Shown here: positions 62,700-64,000 of the stretch, piece by piece
Position numbering within the stretch: position 1 is the first letter of the stretch
How the letters are laid out: every line of letters begins with the position of its first letter
Source: Collimonas silvisoli
Lineage (GTDB): Bacteria; Pseudomonadota; Gammaproteobacteria; Burkholderiales; Burkholderiaceae_D
Direction of reading: 5' to 3'
DNA length: 64,000 nucleotides
Assembly: GCF_018305005.1 (NCBI RefSeq)
Contig: NZ_JAGQEG010000006.1
Coordinates: 25,846-89,845, forward strand
Position numbers and translations under genes: made by a program
Notes under the pieces: generated by a model
What the model was told of the DNA's origin: nothing
The model's input: only the letters and a program-made list of their open reading frames with translations
Database searches by the model: none

Positions 62700-63947
62700 T
62701 CAGTGTTTAAAATTTTCGACAAAGCGGCTGAATGCCTGAGCGGCGAGGGCGGCGTCGGCGGCAGTCATGATTTCGTCCGGGTGGTGGCTGATGCCGCCGT
62801 TGCCGCAGCGGACGAACAGCATCGCCACATCGGTGATGGCGGCCATCGCCATGGCGTCATGGCCGGCGCCGGACGGCAAGTGCTTCACTGTTAATCCGCT
62901 GGTTTCAATCGCGCTCGCCAATTGCTGCTGCAGCCACGGCGCGCAGGGGACGCTGGATGCTTCATGGGTCTTGCGACTGTGAACCACGACATTGCGGCGC
63001 TTTGCAATCTGCTCGATTTCAGCCAAAACATCGGCTACGGCAGCCTGGCGCACGGAGTCTTGTTCAGCCCGTATATCAATGGAAAAAATCGCCTTGCCCG
63101 GCACCACATTGGCGGCGCCGTTCGGCACATTGAACTGGCCGACAGTGCCGACCAATCCACGCGTGCCATGGCAGCGCTGCTCTATATACAGGCCGATTTC
63201 CGCCGCCGCCATGGCGGCGTCGCGCCGCATCTCCATCGGCACGGTGCCGGCATGGCCGGCCAAGCCTTCGATCTCGACCATGAAACGCGAAGCGCCGGAG
63301 ATGGCAGTCACCACGCCCAGCGGCAATTGCTGGTTAAGCAGCACCGGCCCTTGCTCGATATGGACTTCGACAAATGCCAGCACCGCTTTCGGCGCATAAG
63401 CAGCTTTGCCCAGGCCGGCGGCGTGGAAGCCTGAGGCGGCCATGACATCGCGCATGCTGTGGCCGTCGTCGTCCAGGTTATCCAGCACCGCCATGTCGAA
63501 AGTGCCGGCGGCGGCGCGGCTGCCGAGCAGGGTGGCCTTGAAACGCACCCCTTCTTCTTCGGCAAAGCCGATGATTTCGATGGCGAAAGGGAAACGTTTA
63601 CCGGCTTCATGCCATTGCTGCACGCAGGCAATCGGCAGCAGGATGCCGAGATTGCCGTCGTATTTGCCGCCGTTGCGCACCGTATCGAAATGCGAACCGG
63701 TCAGCAAAGCCGGCGCATCCGGCGTCAGGCCCTCGTAGCGGCCGATGACATTGCCGGCCATGTCGCGCCGCACGCTCATGCCGGCGGCGCACATCCATTC
63801 GGCCAGTTGCGCCGCCGCGCCGTGGTGGGCGCTGGTCAGGTAGGTACGGGTCAGCATGTCAGGCGCTTCGCTGAACTGCGCCAGCTGGTCCGCCCAACCC
63901 ATGATTTGCTGGCCGCAAGCAGCCGGTGTTTCTGTATTGCACTGCAT
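62700..63947 (-). CDS. M20 Zn amidohydrolase (allantoate/N-carbamoyl-L-amino acid hydrolase)
   Basis: A 415-residue metallopeptidase-fold hydrolase of the HyuC/AllC group that releases CO2 and ammonia from carbamoyl-type substrates. Metal-site motifs: GSHFDTVRNGGKYDGNLGI, FAEEEGVRF, VEVHIEQGPVL and GAGHDAMAM. A strong AAGGAGACACC precedes the ATG. It is upstream of the ammonia-lyase on the same strand with a 31-bp gap, so they form an operon. N-carbamoyl-glutamate is an attractive substrate if the lyase feeds a hydantoin-propionate route; allantoate is the alternative. Confidence 0.9.
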   Translation of the reverse strand: MQCNTETPAACGQQIMGWADQLAQFSEAPDMLTRTYLTSAHHGAAAQLAEWMCAAGMSVRRDMAGNVIGRYEGLTPDAPALLTGSHFDTVRNGGKYDGNLGILLPIACVQQWHEAGKRFPFAIEIIGFAEEEGVRFKATLLGSRAAAGTFDMAVLDNLDDDGHSMRDVMAASGFHAAGLGKAAYAPKAVLAFVEVHIEQGPVLLNQQLPLGVVTAISGASRFMVEIEGLAGHAGTVPMEMRRDAAMAAAEIGLYIEQRCHGTRGLVGTVGQFNVPNGAANVVPGKAIFSIDIRAEQDSVRQAAVADVLAEIEQIAKRRNVVVHSRKTHEASSVPCAPWLQQQLASAIETSGLTVKHLPSGAGHDAMAMAAITDVAMLFVRCGNGGISHHPDEIMTAADAALAAQAFSRFVENFKH

Positions 63948-64000
63948 GATGGTGTCTCCTTGCCGAGTGGAATGTCGATTACGGTTTTTTTAGGGTTTTG

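Noticed and set aside
63948..64000. Further gene at the right edge
   Set aside because: Only ~50 bases remain upstream of the amidohydrolase; probably its promoter. Nothing can be called.

Overview
The window reads as chromosomal DNA of a betaproteobacterium of the order Burkholderiales, most likely an Oxalobacteraceae member of the Collimonas/Herbaspirillum type. This is inferred from the gene set (phasin, Lol, PNPase, 7Fe ferredoxin, ssu and sarcosine oxidase operons), the high GC coding bias and the general look of the proteins; no rRNA marker is present to prove it. Coding density is high. I saw no prophage, transposase gene, CRISPR array, tRNA or rRNA. The few oddities are palindromic repeats in intergenic space.

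Region 1 (about 0.1-13.6 kb) is a methylated-amine island. It holds a ProV/ProW-type quaternary-amine ABC importer, a GlxA/GbdR-type regulator, a choline/betaine-binding protein and a glutathione-independent formaldehyde dehydrogenase. These are followed by a tightly packed operon of serine deaminase, soxB, soxD, soxA, soxG and a FolB-like aldolase. Together they import choline/betaine-type compounds, oxidise sarcosine to glycine plus a C1 unit, handle formaldehyde and drain serine to pyruvate. The fused malic enzyme MaeB (14-16.3 kb) comes next.

Region 2 (16.4-24.4 kb) has an AraC regulator divergent from an acyl-CoA ligase and an SDR dehydrogenase, a periplasmic thioredoxin-like protein, the LolC/LolD lipoprotein exporter, a YihY/BrkB membrane protein and a BamE-like lipoprotein. 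Region 3 (24.4-35.1 kb) is housekeeping: rpsO-pnp, ferredoxin reductase and 7Fe ferredoxin, a cation efflux protein, pncB, an NhaD-type antiporter, a hydroxyacid reductase, acyl-CoA-binding protein, a small lipoprotein and FKBP.

Region 4 (35.3-40 kb) is a four-gene, translationally coupled cell-envelope operon (beta-propeller, NodB-like protein, sterol-desaturase-like protein, EI24 protein), then a MoaB/CinA-like gene. Region 5 (40-52 kb) holds a large DUF349 protein, a phasin, an HDAC-like amidohydrolase, an EamA exporter, an XRE regulator divergent from a methyltransferase, PBP7, an IclR regulator, DgkA, and a DeoR regulator with an MFS transporter.

Region 6 (52.2-61 kb) is an extended organosulfur locus: sulfate-binding protein, ssuE, two ssuA paralogues, ssuD, ssuC, ssuB, twin molbindins, a degenerate EAL protein and an RBBP9-type hydrolase. 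Region 7 (61-64 kb) is a divergent HAL-family ammonia-lyase with an M20 N-carbamoyl/allantoate amidohydrolase.

The most unusual signals are: a ~116-bp palindromic element present twice whose arms differ between copies but keep pairing; a chain of small ORFs with near-identical initiation sites ahead of the serine/sarcosine operon, within a cluster of TTGTC/GACAA half-sites; the twin molbindins plus degenerate EAL protein in the ssu locus; and the non-canonical ammonia-lyase/carbamoylase pair.
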